This document shows positions 48,555 through 59,861 of a stretch of DNA of 64,000 nt, piece after piece (within the stretch, counting starts at the first letter, position 1; every line of letters begins with the position of its first letter). The stretch is taken from the NCBI GenBank assembly GCA_021299735.1, contig JAJTEM010000005.1, forward strand, positions 86,754 to 150,753. Reading direction: 5' to 3'. The notes beneath the pieces are model-generated. The model saw only the letters and a program-made list of their open reading frames with translations. It was not told where the DNA came from and did not search any database. This stretch comes from Burkholderiales bacterium (GTDB lineage: Bacteria; Pseudomonadota; Gammaproteobacteria; Burkholderiales; Burkholderiaceae_B). Made by a program: the position numbers and the translations under genes.

Positions 48555-50468
48555 TCACAAACCAAGACTGGGTCGAACCTGCCTTAAAGTCTGGTCAAAC
48601 CGCTTCGCATTTTGAAACCCAATCACTTGGTGAACAGACTCGGTTTGCCCGGCAGGAAAAAACAAAATTGCAGGCGGCCCAAACAAGCTGAATTGCTTTA
48701 ACAAAGCCTGGTCCGCAGCAGTGTTGTCCGTCACATCCACTTGCACCAAACGCATGCCCTTCAAGCTTTCCTTCACTGAGCTATCGGTCAAAGTAAACAG
48801 CTCGAACTCTTTACAAGTCACACACCAGTCCGCATAAAAATCGAGCATCACCGGCTGTGGGCTCGATGCAAGCAACTTCACAATATCCTCGCTTAGTACA
48901 ATCTCAAAAGCAGGTTTGCCAGTTGCAAGCTGCTTCGAATCGCTTGCTACAGTTGTTGGCTGACCACTCAAACCCGCCAAAGGTTGAAGCAAGCTGCCCG
49001 AACCGGAGAACAAGCCCATCAGGTAAATCAACGCCAACAGGGTGAACAGCAAACCAAATGTTTTGCTAATCACTTTGCCTCTGGATCCCATAGTCGCCAT
49101 GCTGCTTGCGCCATGAAACAAGGCCGCTGCGGTCATGCAGGCCAACAAAGCCCACATCGCCATCACCAGCCACACCGGTGTCACGGGTGTAATGGTCCAC
49201 ACCGCAACAGCCAAAAGCACAAAACCGAATGCTACCGACACCCAACTCATCCAGGCCCCAGCTTTTGGCAAAGCCGCACCAGCGCCCGCTGCAAACAATA
49301 CCAAAGGCAAACCCATGCCCAAGGCCAGCAAGAACAACGCAGCACCACCCATCACCGCATCACCGGTTTGACCAATGTACAACAGGGCACCCGCCAACGG
49401 TGGCGCCACACAAGGCCCCAACAACAAAGCGGACAACACGCCCATGACCAACACCGGAATGAACTGTCCGCCCTTTAAGCGACCTGTTTTTTCTTGCAAC
49501 CAACCCTGAAAACTGGATGGCAGCTGCAGAGAATAACCCATCAACAACGCAATTCCCAACAAAGCCAGCACACCGCCAAATGCCCACAGCACTCGGGGCT
49601 GTTGCATGGCCATCACCAGGCTTTGCCCAGTCATACCGGCCAGTACACCCAGCAGGGCGTAGGTCAGGGCCATGCCGAATACATACACCAAGGCCAACGC
49701 CATGGGCTTTGCTTTCCCAGCACCCTGTTTTCCACCCGCCTGCTGCCCAACCACCAAGCTGCTGACAATCGGCAACATTGGTAAAGTGCACGGCGTAAAA
49801 GCCAACAGCAAACCCAAACCGAAAAATACCGGCAACACAACCACCCAGCTTTGCTCAGCCAGCTTGCTGGCCAGTGCGCCGGCCTCATCGGCAGGCAAGC
49901 TGTTCATCGCCTGATTACTTTTTGCGGGAGAAGACTCAATATTTGTTTCAGCCCTTTGACCGAAAAAGGCATTCACGCTACCGCCCAACACACCACCCAG
50001 CAAACCACTTTCCTTGAATGCCACAGGTGTGCTCATCGGGGGGTAGCACAAACCAGCGTCTGCACACCCTTGTGAAATCAACACAGCCTTGGCCACATCT
50101 ACGGAGTTATTGCCCAAGCTGTATCGGATTTGAAAAGTCATTTCGCCACGAAGTGCCTCAATTTCCTGATTCAAAAACTCATCAAACTTGCGGTCACCAC
50201 GCGGTAACTCGACAAATTCAAACGCAGGCAACTTCATCGGATTTTCGAGCGCAAAACGCTCCCTGTACAAGTAGTACTCGGGTGCCACTTTTGCATGCAC
50301 ATCAATCAGGCAATTTTCAATACAGGCAGGGTCTTGAACAGTCAGCGTGAACTGAAAAGCCTGCTCAGGAGGCAAAAAATCATTGGCACTGGCCTTATTC
50401 AAACCCAACCACAAACTGGCCAGCAGCAACAATACTGGCATCACCCAGCGCACGCTTCGCTCGCTCAT
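48555..50468 (-). CDS. dsbD: Thiol:disulfide interchange protein DsbD
   Basis: The 637-residue protein moves electrons from cytoplasmic thioredoxin to the periplasm, needed for disulfide isomerisation and cytochrome c maturation. It has a signal peptide, an N-terminal domain with the redox pair CADAGLC, eight membrane spans with redox Cys in FTPCTLPMLP and GPCVAPPLAG, and a C-terminal thioredoxin domain with WCVTC. It is the last gene of an operon with an ABC exporter and cutA, and overlaps cutA by four bases. Confidence 0.96.
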   Translation of the reverse strand: MSERSVRWVMPVLLLLASLWLGLNKASANDFLPPEQAFQFTLTVQDPACIENCLIDVHAKVAPEYYLYRERFALENPMKLPAFEFVELPRGDRKFDEFLNQEIEALRGEMTFQIRYSLGNNSVDVAKAVLISQGCADAGLCYPPMSTPVAFKESGLLGGVLGGSVNAFFGQRAETNIESSPAKSNQAMNSLPADEAGALASKLAEQSWVVVLPVFFGLGLLLAFTPCTLPMLPIVSSLVVGQQAGGKQGAGKAKPMALALVYVFGMALTYALLGVLAGMTGQSLVMAMQQPRVLWAFGGVLALLGIALLMGYSLQLPSSFQGWLQEKTGRLKGGQFIPVLVMGVLSALLLGPCVAPPLAGALLYIGQTGDAVMGGAALFLLALGMGLPLVLFAAGAGAALPKAGAWMSWVSVAFGFVLLAVAVWTITPVTPVWLVMAMWALLACMTAAALFHGASSMATMGSRGKVISKTFGLLFTLLALIYLMGLFSGSGSLLQPLAGLSGQPTTVASDSKQLATGKPAFEIVLSEDIVKLLASSPQPVMLDFYADWCVTCKEFELFTLTDSSVKESLKGMRLVQVDVTDNTAADQALLKQFSLFGPPAILFFPAGQTESVHQVIGFQNAKRFDQTLRQVRPSLGL

Positions 50469-50806
50469 ACCCCCACTCCCTTGCCACTGGCTGCAATCCA
50501 GTCAAGATAGGGCCCGTGCCCATCGGCAATCGGCAGCATTATCAGCTCAGGCACTTCATAACTGTGCAAACGAGGCAACGCTTTCTTCAATTCCTCGCCT
50601 TGCGATTCCGAACACTTCATCATCAACATCCATTCCGTGGTCTGCTCGACCTTTCCCTGCCAGCGGTACACCGACTCAACCGGGCCCACAATATTCACAC
50701 ACGCTACCAATTGCTCTTCAACCAAACAATGCGCCAACTTGGTGGCCTGCTCTTTAGAATCCACCGTGGAATACGCCACCCAACAAGGTTCTGATTTGTT
50801 TTTCAT
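50465..50806 (-). CDS. cutA: Divalent cation tolerance protein CutA
   Basis: The 113-residue trimeric protein shows the family blocks CWVAYSTVDSKEQA, LVEEQLVACVNIVGPVESVYRW and HSYEVPELIMLPI. CutA has been linked to copper tolerance, but its biochemical role is unclear. It overlaps the permease gene upstream and dsbD downstream by four bases each; linkage cutA-dsbD is common in proteobacteria. Confidence 0.95.
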   Translation of the reverse strand: MKNKSEPCWVAYSTVDSKEQATKLAHCLVEEQLVACVNIVGPVESVYRWQGKVEQTTEWMLMMKCSESQGEELKKALPRLHSYEVPELIMLPIADGHGPYLDWIAASGKGVGV

Positions 50807-51570
50807 GCGCCCTTCCGCTTAAACCGGCGTTCGGTCAGGAACACGGCCAATGCAATACCCACCGCTGCGTAGACAGCCATTTGAGCCAAAAGTGCCGGCA
50901 ACATGCTGAAGTCGCGGGCATAAATACCCCGCAATGCATCCACCACAATCGAAAGCGGCATGAAATCCGCAACCACCCTCAACCACTCGGGCAACTGCGC
51001 TCGAGGGAAAAACGCACCCGACAAAAATGTCATGGGCGTAACCACCAAGGTGAAATAAAACATGAAGAAATCATAGCTAGGCGCTCTGGCGTTGATGCAC
51101 AGGCCAAATCCGGCGAACATCAAGCAAGCCAGAATCAATACCAACCAAGACAAAATCCAGAACTGAAAATCACCGATTCCAAGCAACGCCACGATCAACA
51201 ACATGGCACCCGTACTGATCAAACCCTTGCTGGCAGCCCAGGTGCATTCACCTAAAACCACCTCGCGCAGGCGAACAGGCGTATTCATGATCACTTGCCA
51301 GGTTTTCTGGGTGTGCATGCGTGAAAATGCAGAATACAAAGCCTCAAAGGTAGGCGCATTCATGGCACTAATACACACCGCACCCACTGACAGGTAATTC
51401 AGGTAAGGCATGCCACCCACGTCAGGCAACATCGATCCGAGCCCTAAGCCAAAAGCCATCAAGGCCATCACCGGATCGACTACATTGCCAAGCAAGGAGG
51501 GAAGCGCGAGCTTACGCCACACCAAAAAGTTGCGGCGCCAAACCTGAAACACTGCATGGAAATTAATCAT
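50803..51570 (-). CDS. ABC-2 type transporter permease (NodJ-like)
   Basis: The 255-residue protein has about six membrane spans and the ABC-2 layout, with FFMFYFTLVVTPMTFLSGAFFPRAQLPEWL near the fifth span. It forms an exporter with the ATPase gene upstream (8-base overlap). The NodJ-type subgroup exports lipo-oligosaccharides or drugs; no nodulation genes are here, so the substrate is unknown. Confidence 0.88.
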   Translation of the reverse strand: MINFHAVFQVWRRNFLVWRKLALPSLLGNVVDPVMALMAFGLGLGSMLPDVGGMPYLNYLSVGAVCISAMNAPTFEALYSAFSRMHTQKTWQVIMNTPVRLREVVLGECTWAASKGLISTGAMLLIVALLGIGDFQFWILSWLVLILACLMFAGFGLCINARAPSYDFFMFYFTLVVTPMTFLSGAFFPRAQLPEWLRVVADFMPLSIVVDALRGIYARDFSMLPALLAQMAVYAAVGIALAVFLTERRFKRKGA

Positions 51571-52516
51571 CGCGCAAAGCCCTGCCGGTCAAGCTGAAAA
51601 ACACATCCTCAAGGTTACCTGGTCGATAAATGTAATCCACATCCGATTGGGGCGAACGCTTCAAAGCCTCCAGCATTTCATCCGCTTTTTCATTTCTGAA
51701 GTAAAACGTTTCACCACGCTGCTCAATAGGCGCAACCAGGGGCTCCAATTTCGAAATACCTTTCTGACCAACAAGCTGGGCGACGCAGCGTTCGGCGCCT
51801 GTGCCCCACACTTCCAACACCGAATGACCGACCACATTACGGATCAAGGTAAGCGGCTTATCGCATGCGACAATGTTGCCGTGGTCCAGCACAGCTACTC
51901 TATCGGCCAACCGCTGTGCTTCATCCATGTAGTGGGTCGTCAAAAACATCGCCATACCTTGGCGCTTCAAATCAACCAAGCGGTCCCAAATGACGTGCTT
52001 CGCCTGTGGATCAAGGCCAGTGGTGGGCTCATCTAGAAACAACACCCTGGGCTGATTAATCAATGCGCGCGCCAGCATCAAACGTCTGCGCATCCCCCCT
52101 GACAAAGTCGTTACAGAATCATTTTTACGGTTCACCAACTGTGCGAAGTTCAGCAACGATTCAGCACGTTCACGCAAGCTGTCTCCATGAAGGCCAAAAT
52201 ATCGGCCAAACACCATCAAGTTCTCGAACACCGTGAAATCAGGGTCTAGTGCATCATACTGCGGCACAACGCCCACATCCTTTCTGGCAATGTGGCCTGC
52301 TTCGGGCAGAGCTTTCCCCAGCAACTCCACAAGACCGGAATCGGCTTGTGCCAGACCCAGCGCTAAGGCAATCGTGGTTGACTTTCCCGCGCCATTAGGG
52401 CCAAGCAAAGCCACACACTCACCTGCGCTTAGCGAAAAATCCAAACCAGCAAGTACCTCCCGCCCACCGTAGGTTTTGCGAACACCGCGCAAATTTAAAA
52501 CAGTAGAACCAGTCAC
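51563..52516 (-). CDS. ABC transporter ATP-binding protein (NodI-like)
   Basis: The 317-residue ATPase has Walker A GPNGAGKST, Q-loop VPQYDALD, signature LSGGMRRRL, Walker [13 protein letters not shown] and the H-loop in TTHYMDEA. A C-terminal extension is typical of ABC-2 drug or polysaccharide exporters. It is the first gene of the operon with the permease, cutA and dsbD. Confidence 0.92.
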   Translation of the reverse strand: MTGSTVLNLRGVRKTYGGREVLAGLDFSLSAGECVALLGPNGAGKSTTIALALGLAQADSGLVELLGKALPEAGHIARKDVGVVPQYDALDPDFTVFENLMVFGRYFGLHGDSLRERAESLLNFAQLVNRKNDSVTTLSGGMRRRLMLARALINQPRVLFLDEPTTGLDPQAKHVIWDRLVDLKRQGMAMFLTTHYMDEAQRLADRVAVLDHGNIVACDKPLTLIRNVVGHSVLEVWGTGAERCVAQLVGQKGISKLEPLVAPIEQRGETFYFRNEKADEMLEALKRSPQSDVDYIYRPGNLEDVFFSLTGRALRDD

Positions 52517-52564
52517 TTAGCTACACCCTCAACAACAGTTATCAGCAATTAGAGCGCATAGCCA

Positions 52565-52602
52565 AATAAAAAAGCCGCGCCAGCATAAGCTAACACGGCT
52601 TT
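52565..52602 (-). terminator. Rho-independent terminator of the ribosomal operon
   Basis: On the minus strand AGCCGTGTTAGC-TTAT-GCTGGCGCGGCT forms a 12-bp stem (with three G-U pairs) followed by TTTTTTATTT. It lies 84 bases after rplQ, ending the alpha operon. Confidence 0.9.
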
Positions 52603-52685
52603 CTCAAACCTAATTTAATACAGCACAATTTCTGCAACACTCGTAGCGGCAACCAGGTCACCAACCAACAAGTAGTGCTAAAAAA

Positions 52686-53084
52686 TTACGCCTGTTCTTC
52701 AGCGATTTCTACAACTTCAGCGGTTTCAGGGCGATCCACCAACTCTACCAAAGCCATTGGTGCGTTGTCGCCTTTGCGGAAACCAAACTTCAGAACTCGC
52801 ATGTAACCCCCTGGGCGAGCCGCGTAACGAGGACCAATCTCGTCGAACAACTTCACTACCATTTCACGGTCACGCAGGCGGGCAAACGCCAAACGCTTAT
52901 TGGCCAGTGTGGGAGACTTGCCCATGGTGATAATAGGCTCTGCAATTTTGCGCAGTTCCTTGGCCTTTGGCAGCGTTGTTTTAATCACTTCGTGACGCAA
53001 CAAGGCGTTGGCCATGTTTCTAAACATTGCAAGGCGGTGGCTGCTGGTGCGATTTAGTTTACGCAATCCATGACGGTGACGCAT
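52686..53084 (-). CDS. rplQ: 50S ribosomal protein L17
   Basis: The 132-residue protein starts [17 protein letters not shown], the highly conserved L17 N-terminus, and has the [13 protein letters not shown] block. The acidic end ([13 protein letters not shown]) is normal. It is the last gene of the alpha operon, 33 bases after rpoA. Confidence 0.98.
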   Translation of the reverse strand: MRHRHGLRKLNRTSSHRLAMFRNMANALLRHEVIKTTLPKAKELRKIAEPIITMGKSPTLANKRLAFARLRDREMVVKLFDEIGPRYAARPGGYMRVLKFGFRKGDNAPMALVELVDRPETAEVVEIAEEQA

Positions 53085-53117
53085 TTTAAATATCCTTCAA
53101 TCTAACAAACGCTAAGC

Positions 53118-54098
53118 TCAAGGCTTATCGAGACCGGCGGGTGGCCAGTTTTCCAATTTCATACCGAGTGTCAAACCGCGGGCGGCCAACACCTCCTTGA
53201 TTTCGTTCAATGACTTGCGACCCAAGTTCGGGGTCTTCAACAACTCGTTTTCTGTGCGCTGAATCAAGTCGCCGATGTAATAAATGTTTTCGGCTTTCAA
53301 ACAGTTTGCGGAGCGCACTGTCAACTCCAGATCATCAAACGGACGCAACAGGATTGGATCGACTTGTGGAGCACGCTGAGATACTTCTGGCTCAGCAGTG
53401 TTTTCCAATGCAGCAAACACAGACAACTGCTCAACCAAGATACGCGCGGCGAGACGAATAGATTCCTCAGGCGATAAAACACCATTGGTTTCTATTGACA
53501 TCACCAAACGGTCCAGATCAGTACGCTGTTCTACGCGAGCACTTTCTACCGCGTAGGAAACACGCTTCACCGGACTGAAAGACGCATCCAATACAATTCG
53601 GCCGATCGCCTTGCTGGGCTCATCAGGAAAACGACGAACAGAACCTGGCACATAACCACGCCCCTTTTCCACCTTGATCTGCATGTCCAGCTTGCCGCCT
53701 TGCGACAGATGGGCAATTACGTGGTCTGGGTTAATAATTTCAACGTCGTGCGGCAGTTCGATATCACCTGCTGTAACAACACCCTCCACTTCACGCTTCA
53801 ACGTCACGGTAACCACATCGCGCGATTCAAGCTTGAATACAATACCTTTCAAATTCAGCAACAGGTCAACTACGTCTTCCTGCACACCATCAAGGGTCGA
53901 GTATTCATGAACTACACCCGCGATAGAAACCTCGGTGGGCGCATAACCAATCATGGATGAAAGCAACACGCGACGCAGAGCGTTACCAAGAGTGTGGCCA
54001 TAACCGCGCTCAAATGGTTCCATTACAACTTTTGCACTGTTAGGTGCGACTGTCTCGACCTCAACAATACGTGGCTTCAGCAAGCTAGCATTAAACAT
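53118..54098 (-). CDS. rpoA: RNA polymerase alpha subunit
   Basis: The 326-residue protein has the assembly domain ([20 protein letters not shown]) and the C-terminal DNA- and activator-binding domain ([20 protein letters not shown]) joined by a linker. Length matches other betaproteobacteria. It lies between rpsD and rplQ as in the standard alpha operon. Confidence 0.98.
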   Translation of the reverse strand: MFNASLLKPRIVEVETVAPNSAKVVMEPFERGYGHTLGNALRRVLLSSMIGYAPTEVSIAGVVHEYSTLDGVQEDVVDLLLNLKGIVFKLESRDVVTVTLKREVEGVVTAGDIELPHDVEIINPDHVIAHLSQGGKLDMQIKVEKGRGYVPGSVRRFPDEPSKAIGRIVLDASFSPVKRVSYAVESARVEQRTDLDRLVMSIETNGVLSPEESIRLAARILVEQLSVFAALENTAEPEVSQRAPQVDPILLRPFDDLELTVRSANCLKAENIYYIGDLIQRTENELLKTPNLGRKSLNEIKEVLAARGLTLGMKLENWPPAGLDKP

Positions 54099-54170
54099 TC
54101 AAAATCCTTTTCAATACCCTCGGCTCGTTACACCGATAAGGCTGGGGATCCCTGGGATCAGTTAATCAAA

Positions 54171-54794
54171 TTAACGTGAGTACAATTCAACGATCAAACT
54201 TTCGTTGATCTCTTGAGAGAGGTCACCGCGCTCAGGAATACTCTTGAAAGAACCTTCCATTTTCTTCGCATCCACATTAACCCACAGCGGGAAGCCCATC
54301 TGCTCGGCCAAAGTTACAGACTCCACAATACGTGCCTGCGTCTTGGACTTTTCGCGAATAGAAATAACGTCATTCAACTTCACGGAATACGAAGGAATGT
54401 TAACCGCTTTACCATTCACCAAAATCGCCTTATGGCTTACCAGCTGACGTGCTTCGGCGCGTGTTGATCCGAAACCCATGCGATAAACAACGTTGTCCAG
54501 ACGAGATTCCAACAACTGCAACAAGGTTTCACCAGTGTTGCCTTTGCGGCGTGAGGCCTCGGCAAAATAGCGGCGAAACTGTTTTTCCAGAATGCCATAC
54601 ATGCGCTTCACTTTTTGCTTTTCACGCAATTGTTGGCCGTAATCAGAGGTACGAGCACCGGAGGTACGACCATGCTGACCTGGCTTTGAATCAAGCTTGC
54701 ATTTGGAATCGAGACTACGACGTGCGCTCTTCAGACTTAAATCTGTGCCTTCACGACGTGATAACTTACACTTTGGACCTGTATATCTAGCCAC
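54171..54794 (-). CDS. rpsD: 30S ribosomal protein S4
   Basis: The 207-residue primary 16S rRNA binder has the S4 RNA-binding block [20 protein letters not shown] and the [11 protein letters not shown] loop. In other bacteria it is the translational regulator of this operon. The N-terminus [16 protein letters not shown] lacks the full zinc-binding Cys set, having one Cys. Confidence 0.98.
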   Translation of the reverse strand: MARYTGPKCKLSRREGTDLSLKSARRSLDSKCKLDSKPGQHGRTSGARTSDYGQQLREKQKVKRMYGILEKQFRRYFAEASRRKGNTGETLLQLLESRLDNVVYRMGFGSTRAEARQLVSHKAILVNGKAVNIPSYSVKLNDVISIREKSKTQARIVESVTLAEQMGFPLWVNVDAKKMEGSFKSIPERGDLSQEINESLIVELYSR

Positions 54795-54869
54795 TTGAAA
54801 CCTCTTTCATTACGCGAGTTAACTCGCTTCAGTTCGTCAAACATTCTGACGAACAATGGTCTTAAAAAA

Positions 54870-55265
54870 TTAGATGCGACGACGCTTGGGAGGACGACAT
54901 CCGTTGTGGGGAATCGGAGTGATGTCAGAAATACTGGTCACTTTAATACCCAATGCATTCAAAGCACGTACGCTAGACTCACGGCCGGGGCCTGGTCCTT
55001 TAATAAGTACTTCGACTGTTTTGATACCGCATTCTTGCGCAGCCTTGCCCGCAACTTCAGCAGCCACCTGGGCAGCGAAGGGAGTCGACTTGCGAGAACC
55101 CTTGAAACCTTGTGCACCCGATGTAGACCAAGCCAAGGCATTCCCCTGACGATCTGTGATCGTGATGATGGTATTGTTGAATGAGGCGTGTACGTGCGCA
55201 ATACCGTCAGAAATGTTCTTTTTGACTTTCTTGCGTGCGCGGTTATTCGCTGTTCCTTTGGCCAT
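54870..55265 (-). CDS. rpsK: 30S ribosomal protein S11
   Basis: The 131-residue protein shows [20 protein letters not shown] and the end [17 protein letters not shown], both diagnostic. It helps form the mRNA platform near the E site. It sits between rpsM and rpsD. Confidence 0.98.
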   Translation of the reverse strand: MAKGTANNRARKKVKKNISDGIAHVHASFNNTIITITDRQGNALAWSTSGAQGFKGSRKSTPFAAQVAAEVAGKAAQECGIKTVEVLIKGPGPGRESSVRALNALGIKVTSISDITPIPHNGCRPPKRRRI

Positions 55266-55292
55266 TTGGCTAACCTTCCTATGATTACCTGA

Positions 55293-55658
55293 TTATTTCT
55301 TCAGTGCGATACCAGCACGCTTCGGACCCTTGCGAGTGCGAGAGTTTGTGCGAGTACGCTGACCACGTACAGGCAAGCCCTTACGATGACGGAAACCACG
55401 ATAGCAACCCAAATCCATCAAACGCTTGATGTTCATGGTCACTTCACGGCGCAGGTCACCTTCAGTAAGGTACTTGCCCACTTCGTCACGCAGCTTTTCC
55501 AAATCTGCGTCGTCAAGGTCTTTAACCTTTTTGGACTCAGGAATTGAGGTCACTGCACAAATTTTCTTGGCGGTGGAACGACCAATGCCGAAAATAGCAG
55601 TCAGACCGATAACGGTATGCTGGTGGCTTGGAATGTTAATGCCGGCAATACGAGCCAT
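55293..55658 (-). CDS. rpsM: 30S ribosomal protein S13
   Basis: The 121-residue protein begins [10 protein letters not shown] and has the helix-two-turn-helix [13 protein letters not shown] and the basic tail [17 protein letters not shown] that reaches toward the P-site tRNA. It is the first gene of the alpha group here, after rpmJ. Confidence 0.98.
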   Translation of the reverse strand: MARIAGINIPSHQHTVIGLTAIFGIGRSTAKKICAVTSIPESKKVKDLDDADLEKLRDEVGKYLTEGDLRREVTMNIKRLMDLGCYRGFRHRKGLPVRGQRTRTNSRTRKGPKRAGIALKK

Positions 55659-55673
55659 TTAAATCCCCTTTTA

Positions 55674-55787
55674 TTAACCTTGACGCTGCTTGTGGCGCGG
55701 CTCAGAACAAATCACGCGAACAACGCCTTTGCGCTTGATCACTTTGCATTTTCTACAAATCTTTTTTACAGATGCCTGAACTTTCAT
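55674..55787 (-). CDS. rpmJ: 50S ribosomal protein L36
   Basis: A 37-residue frame reads [20 protein letters not shown] and continues to a [11 protein letters not shown] end. The C-x2-C...C...H set (Cys11, Cys14, Cys27, His32) makes this the zinc-containing form. It lies between infA and rpsM, its usual place. Zinc-free paralogues elsewhere, if any, would be expected under Zur control; none is in this window. Confidence 0.97.
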   Translation of the reverse strand: MKVQASVKKICRKCKVIKRKGVVRVICSEPRHKQRQG

Positions 55788-55811
55788 GGCGAAACTCCAA
55801 AAAGAACCAAT

Positions 55812-56030
55812 TCATTTGGCTCGAAAAACAATTCGTGCTCTGGACAAGTCGTACGGCGTCAATTCAACCGTCACCTTGTCGCCAGGAAGAATGCGAATAT
55901 AGTTCATTCGCATCTTGCCTGATATGTGACCAAGCACCACGTGACCATTTTCCAATTTCACTCGAAAAGTGGCATTAGGGAGGTTCTCAACTACCTCTCC
56001 CTGCATTTGGATAACGTCGTCTTTAGACAA
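55812..56030 (-). CDS. infA: Translation initiation factor IF-1
   Basis: The 72-residue OB-fold protein starts [20 protein letters not shown] and has [18 protein letters not shown]. It binds the A site during initiation. It lies between secY and rpmJ, the location typical of betaproteobacteria. Confidence 0.97.
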   Translation of the reverse strand: MSKDDVIQMQGEVVENLPNATFRVKLENGHVVLGHISGKMRMNYIRILPGDKVTVELTPYDLSRARIVFRAK

Positions 56031-56033
56031 TCA

Positions 56034-57362
56034 CTACCTCGTTAATCCAGAGCCTTTGAAGCTAGATTTCTTCAACAGGCTATCGTATTGCTGGGACATC
56101 ACGTAGGCCTGAACCTGCGCCATGAAATCCATCGCAACAACTACAATAATCAACAGAGATGTACCGCCGAAATAGAACGGAACACTCAATCCCAAAACCA
56201 GAAACTCAGGCAGCAAACACACCAGGGTAATGTAGGCCGCACCAATCAATGTCAAACGCGTAAGCACCTTGTCGATGTATCTCGAAGTCTGCTCCCCTGG
56301 ACGAATCCCGGGCAAAAACGCGCCACTCTTCTTCAAATTGTCTGCAGTCTCTCTGCTGTTGAACACCAAGGCGGTGTAAAAAAAACAGAAGAAAATGATC
56401 GCAGCAGCATACAACAGCATATAAAGCGGATGGCCCGGGGAGAGAGTTTGAGAAACCTCTTTCAAAAGGCCCACGACTGCACCGTCTCCGGAACCGAACC
56501 AACTCGTCAAGGTTGCTGGCAACAAAATAATGCTTGACGCGAAAATCGGAGGAATCACACCTGCCATGTTCAACTTCAATGGCAAATGGGAGGTCTGGCC
56601 TTGGTAAATCTTGTTTCCAACCTGCCGTTTGGCGTAATTTACAGTGATCTTGCGCTGTCCACGTTCAACGAACACCACCAAGTAAGTCACCGCTACAGCC
56701 AAAACAACGATTAACAACGCCACTAGTGAGTTCATGGCGCCGGTTCTCACCAGTTCAAACAACCCACCTATTGCTCCAGGCAGACCTGCTGCGATACCAG
56801 CGAAAATTAAAATCGAGATACCGTTACCCAACCCACGTTCAGTGATCTGCTCACCCAGCCACATCAAAAACATGGTACCGGTGACCAAAGAAACGGCCGT
56901 AGTGAAACGGAATCCAATACCCGGATCTATTACCAAGCCAGCCTGAGATTCCAGAGCGATTGAAATACCGATCGCTTGGAATGTGGCAAGGAAGAAGGTG
57001 CCATAACGTGTGTACTGGGTAATCTTGCGACGACCCGCCTCTCCTTCCTTCTTCAAAGCCTCAAGCTGCGGAACCACCACGCTGGCCAACTGCATGACAA
57101 TCGACGCAGAAATATAGGGCATGATACCCAGAGCAAAGACAGTGAAACGCGAAAGCGCCCCGCCCGAGAACAAGTTAAACATGCCCAAGATGCCGCCTTG
57201 CTGACTATCAAACAACTGCTTAAGTTGACTTGGATCGATCCCAGGTACTGGAATATGTGCGCCAATACGATACACAATCAGAGCCAACAACAAAAATACC
57301 AAACGCTTACGCAAGTCGGTAAATTTGTTTGACGACGCCAATGCAGAAGGATTAAAGGCCAC
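56034..57362 (-). CDS. secY: Protein translocase subunit SecY
   Basis: The 442-residue inner-membrane channel has ten spans. Diagnostic stretches are [13 protein letters not shown] near the start, the plug region [18 protein letters not shown], and [20 protein letters not shown]. It forms SecYEG for protein export and insertion. It follows rplO in the spc operon. Confidence 0.98.
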   Translation of the reverse strand: MAFNPSALASSNKFTDLRKRLVFLLLALIVYRIGAHIPVPGIDPSQLKQLFDSQQGGILGMFNLFSGGALSRFTVFALGIMPYISASIVMQLASVVVPQLEALKKEGEAGRRKITQYTRYGTFFLATFQAIGISIALESQAGLVIDPGIGFRFTTAVSLVTGTMFLMWLGEQITERGLGNGISILIFAGIAAGLPGAIGGLFELVRTGAMNSLVALLIVVLAVAVTYLVVFVERGQRKITVNYAKRQVGNKIYQGQTSHLPLKLNMAGVIPPIFASSIILLPATLTSWFGSGDGAVVGLLKEVSQTLSPGHPLYMLLYAAAIIFFCFFYTALVFNSRETADNLKKSGAFLPGIRPGEQTSRYIDKVLTRLTLIGAAYITLVCLLPEFLVLGLSVPFYFGGTSLLIIVVVAMDFMAQVQAYVMSQQYDSLLKKSSFKGSGLTR

Positions 57363-57373
57363 GCGATGCTCTC

Positions 57374-57808
57374 TTAAGCGTTAATGGTGCCACCAGCTGC
57401 CGAAATGGCCTCTGCTGCGCCTTTCGTTGCCTTGATGCCGTTCAATACAACAGCACGCTTGATTTCACCGGCCAAAATAACCTTAACCGACAATGTTTGG
57501 GCGGGTACAAGACCAGCCTGCTTCAAAGTCAGGATGTCCACTGTATCCACCGCCAGCATGTCCAGATCGGTCAGACGGATCTGAGCATTGAAAGCAGCAG
57601 TGCGAGAGGAGAAACCACGCTTTGGCAAACGACGGTGCATAGGCATTTGACCGCCCTCAAAACCGACTTTATGAAAACCACCGCTACGTGACTTTTGACC
57701 CTTGTGACCACGGCCAGCAGTTTTACCCCAGCCAGAGCCAATACCGCGACCCACACGCTTGCGATTAAACTTACTGCCTGGTGCAGGTGCAAGTGTATTC
57801 AGTTCCAT
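57374..57808 (-). CDS. rplO: 50S ribosomal protein L15
   Basis: The 144-residue protein has the Gly/Lys-rich N-terminus [20 protein letters not shown] and the [17 protein letters not shown] block. It shares one base with the rpmD stop and precedes secY. Confidence 0.98.
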   Translation of the reverse strand: MELNTLAPAPGSKFNRKRVGRGIGSGWGKTAGRGHKGQKSRSGGFHKVGFEGGQMPMHRRLPKRGFSSRTAAFNAQIRLTDLDMLAVDTVDILTLKQAGLVPAQTLSVKVILAGEIKRAVVLNGIKATKGAAEAISAAGGTINA

Positions 57809-57990
57809 TATGCAGCCTCAACTTTCAACAGGTAGGATACCTTGTTAATCATTCCACGCACTTCGGGCGTATCAACCAGCACACGGCTGTGGTTCATACG
57901 ACGCAGACCCAGACCGCGAACAGTGGCGCGATGAGTTTCTTTGGTCCCGATAATGCTCTTAACCAACGTAACTTTTACAGATCCGCTCAT
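57808..57990 (-). CDS. rpmD: 50S ribosomal protein L30
   Basis: The 60-residue protein has [20 protein letters not shown] and ends in [10 protein letters not shown]. It lies between rpsE and rplO with almost no spacing. Confidence 0.97.
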   Translation of the reverse strand: MSGSVKVTLVKSIIGTKETHRATVRGLGLRRMNHSRVLVDTPEVRGMINKVSYLLKVEAA

Positions 57991-57992
57991 GA

Positions 57993-58517
57993 TTAAGCCT
58001 CAAATAACTTTTCAACTGACAATCCGCGCTTGGCGGCAATTTCAGCTGGGGTTTGCAACTTGCCCAAAGCATCCAGAGTGGCGCGAACCAAATTGTAAGG
58101 ATTGGAAGAACCATGACTCTTGGCCACAATGTTACGAACACCCACAACTTCCAAAACAGCACGCATTGGACCACCGGCGATGATACCGGTACCTTCTTGA
58201 GCTGGAGCTAAAAACACCTTGGAGGCGCCGTGTTGGCCATACACAATGTGGTGAATAGAACCATCACGCAGAGAAACCTTCTCCATTTGACGACGAGCCT
58301 GCTCCATTGCCTTTTGTACGGCTACTGGAACCTCACGGGACTTGCCCTTGCCCATACCTACACTTCCATCACCGTCACCAACAACAGTTAGTGCCGCGAA
58401 GCCGAGGATGCGACCACCTTTAACTACCTTCGTGACGCGATTGACCGCGATCATCTTTTCCTTAAGGCCGTCATCACGCGCTTCAGGCGCAGCGTTTTTA
58501 CCTTGCATTCTTGCCAT
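57993..58517 (-). CDS. rpsE: 30S ribosomal protein S5
   Basis: The 174-residue protein has [20 protein letters not shown] and the [15 protein letters not shown] loop. ATG 58517 (MARMQ) has AAGGAG five bases upstream and is preferred to GTG 58523. Confidence 0.97.
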   Translation of the reverse strand: MARMQGKNAAPEARDDGLKEKMIAVNRVTKVVKGGRILGFAALTVVGDGDGSVGMGKGKSREVPVAVQKAMEQARRQMEKVSLRDGSIHHIVYGQHGASKVFLAPAQEGTGIIAGGPMRAVLEVVGVRNIVAKSHGSSNPYNLVRATLDALGKLQTPAEIAAKRGLSVEKLFEA

Positions 58518-58526
58518 GATCACTCC

Positions 58527-58889
58527 TTAGAATTTCAAGCCAGCTTCACGCGCAGCGTCAGCCAGTTCTTTAACACGACCGTGATAGGCGAAGCCAGAAC
58601 GGTCGAAAGCAACTTCACTGATACCAGCGGCCAAGGCACGCTTTGCAATTGCTGCACCAACCAGTGCAGCAGCAGCCTTATTAGAACCGGACTTACCACC
58701 CAACTGGGCGCGGACGTCTTTGTCATTTGTGGACGCAGCCGCCAACACCCGACCACCATCTGCAGAGTGAACCGCAGCATAGATGTGAGAATTGGTGCGG
58801 AACACACACAGGCGAGTCGCGCGAGCAAGTGCGATACGACGTCTGGTTTGCTTTGCACGACGGACGCGTGCTTCTTGTTTAGTTTCCAT
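58527..58889 (-). CDS. rplR: 50S ribosomal protein L18
   Basis: The 120-residue 5S rRNA-binding protein has [19 protein letters not shown] and the end [20 protein letters not shown]. It follows rplF with an 18-base gap. Confidence 0.98.
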   Translation of the reverse strand: METKQEARVRRAKQTRRRIALARATRLCVFRTNSHIYAAVHSADGGRVLAAASTNDKDVRAQLGGKSGSNKAAAALVGAAIAKRALAAGISEVAFDRSGFAYHGRVKELADAAREAGLKF

Positions 58890-58907
58890 AATTTACCTCT
58901 TGGCGCC

Positions 58908-59441
58908 TTATTTCTTCTTGGTCTCTTTGATAACCACATGCTCATCCGAGTAGCGCACACCCTTGCCCTTGTAGGGCTCTGGCGGACGATACGCACGAAT
59001 TTCAGCTGCGGTTTGACCAATTACTTGTTTGTCGGCACCCTTCAGGATGATCTCGGTGGGCGTTGGCGTCTCAGCCTTTACACCCGCTGGCAATTTGTGG
59101 ATTACTGGGTGAGAAAAACCTAATGCAAGGTTAATCGAGTCACCCTGAACAGCGGCCTTGTAACCCACACCCACCAGTTGCAACTTACGCTCGAACCCTT
59201 TACTTACACCGTTGACCATGTTGGCCAACAATGCACGGGCTGTGCCTGCCTGAGCGTTCGCGTCGGTAGAATCGACGACCGGCTTGACAGACAAAACACC
59301 ATTTTCGAACACTGGCATTACCAATGAATTGACGCTCAATTTGAGCTCCGCATTACCGCCTTTCACTGAAACTACCTGACCATTTACTACAACCTGCACG
59401 CTTGAAGGCACGGAAATGGGCGCTTTCGCTACTCTTGACAT
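58908..59441 (-). CDS. rplF: 50S ribosomal protein L6
   Basis: The 177-residue protein starts [12 protein letters not shown] and has the conserved C-terminal [19 protein letters not shown]. It lies between rpsH and rplR. Confidence 0.98.
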   Translation of the reverse strand: MSRVAKAPISVPSSVQVVVNGQVVSVKGGNAELKLSVNSLVMPVFENGVLSVKPVVDSTDANAQAGTARALLANMVNGVSKGFERKLQLVGVGYKAAVQGDSINLALGFSHPVIHKLPAGVKAETPTPTEIILKGADKQVIGQTAAEIRAYRPPEPYKGKGVRYSDEHVVIKETKKK

Positions 59442-59453
59442 TTCATTACCCCT

Positions 59454-59849
59454 TTAAGCCACGTAGCAGATAACTTCGCCGCCAATACCAGTGGTACGAG
59501 CCTTGCGATCTGTCATCACGCCTTTAGAAGTTGAAACAATTGCCACACCCAAGCCGTTCATCACCTCAGGGATTGCATCCTTACCCTTGTAAATACGCAA
59601 ACCGGGCTTTGAAACGCGCTCGATCTTCTCTATAACCGGACGACCTGCGTAGTACTTCAACTCAATTTTCAACACAGGCTTCGCAGACTCGCCAACAATT
59701 GAGAAACTCTCAATGTAACCCTCATCTTTCAAAACCTGCGCAATAGCTACCTTCACCTTTGAGGAAGGCATCTCAACCGAAACCTTGTCAACACCCTGAG
59801 CATTGCGAATGCGGGTTAACATGTCGGCGATTGGATCACTCATACTCAT
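59454..59849 (-). CDS. rpsH: 30S ribosomal protein S8
   Basis: The 131-residue protein has [15 protein letters not shown] and the end [20 protein letters not shown]. In other bacteria S8 represses the spc operon by binding its mRNA. An internal ATG at 59843 is an alternative start. Confidence 0.97.
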   Translation of the reverse strand: MSMSDPIADMLTRIRNAQGVDKVSVEMPSSKVKVAIAQVLKDEGYIESFSIVGESAKPVLKIELKYYAGRPVIEKIERVSKPGLRIYKGKDAIPEVMNGLGVAIVSTSKGVMTDRKARTTGIGGEVICYVA

Positions 59850-59861
59850 AATTAGAACCCC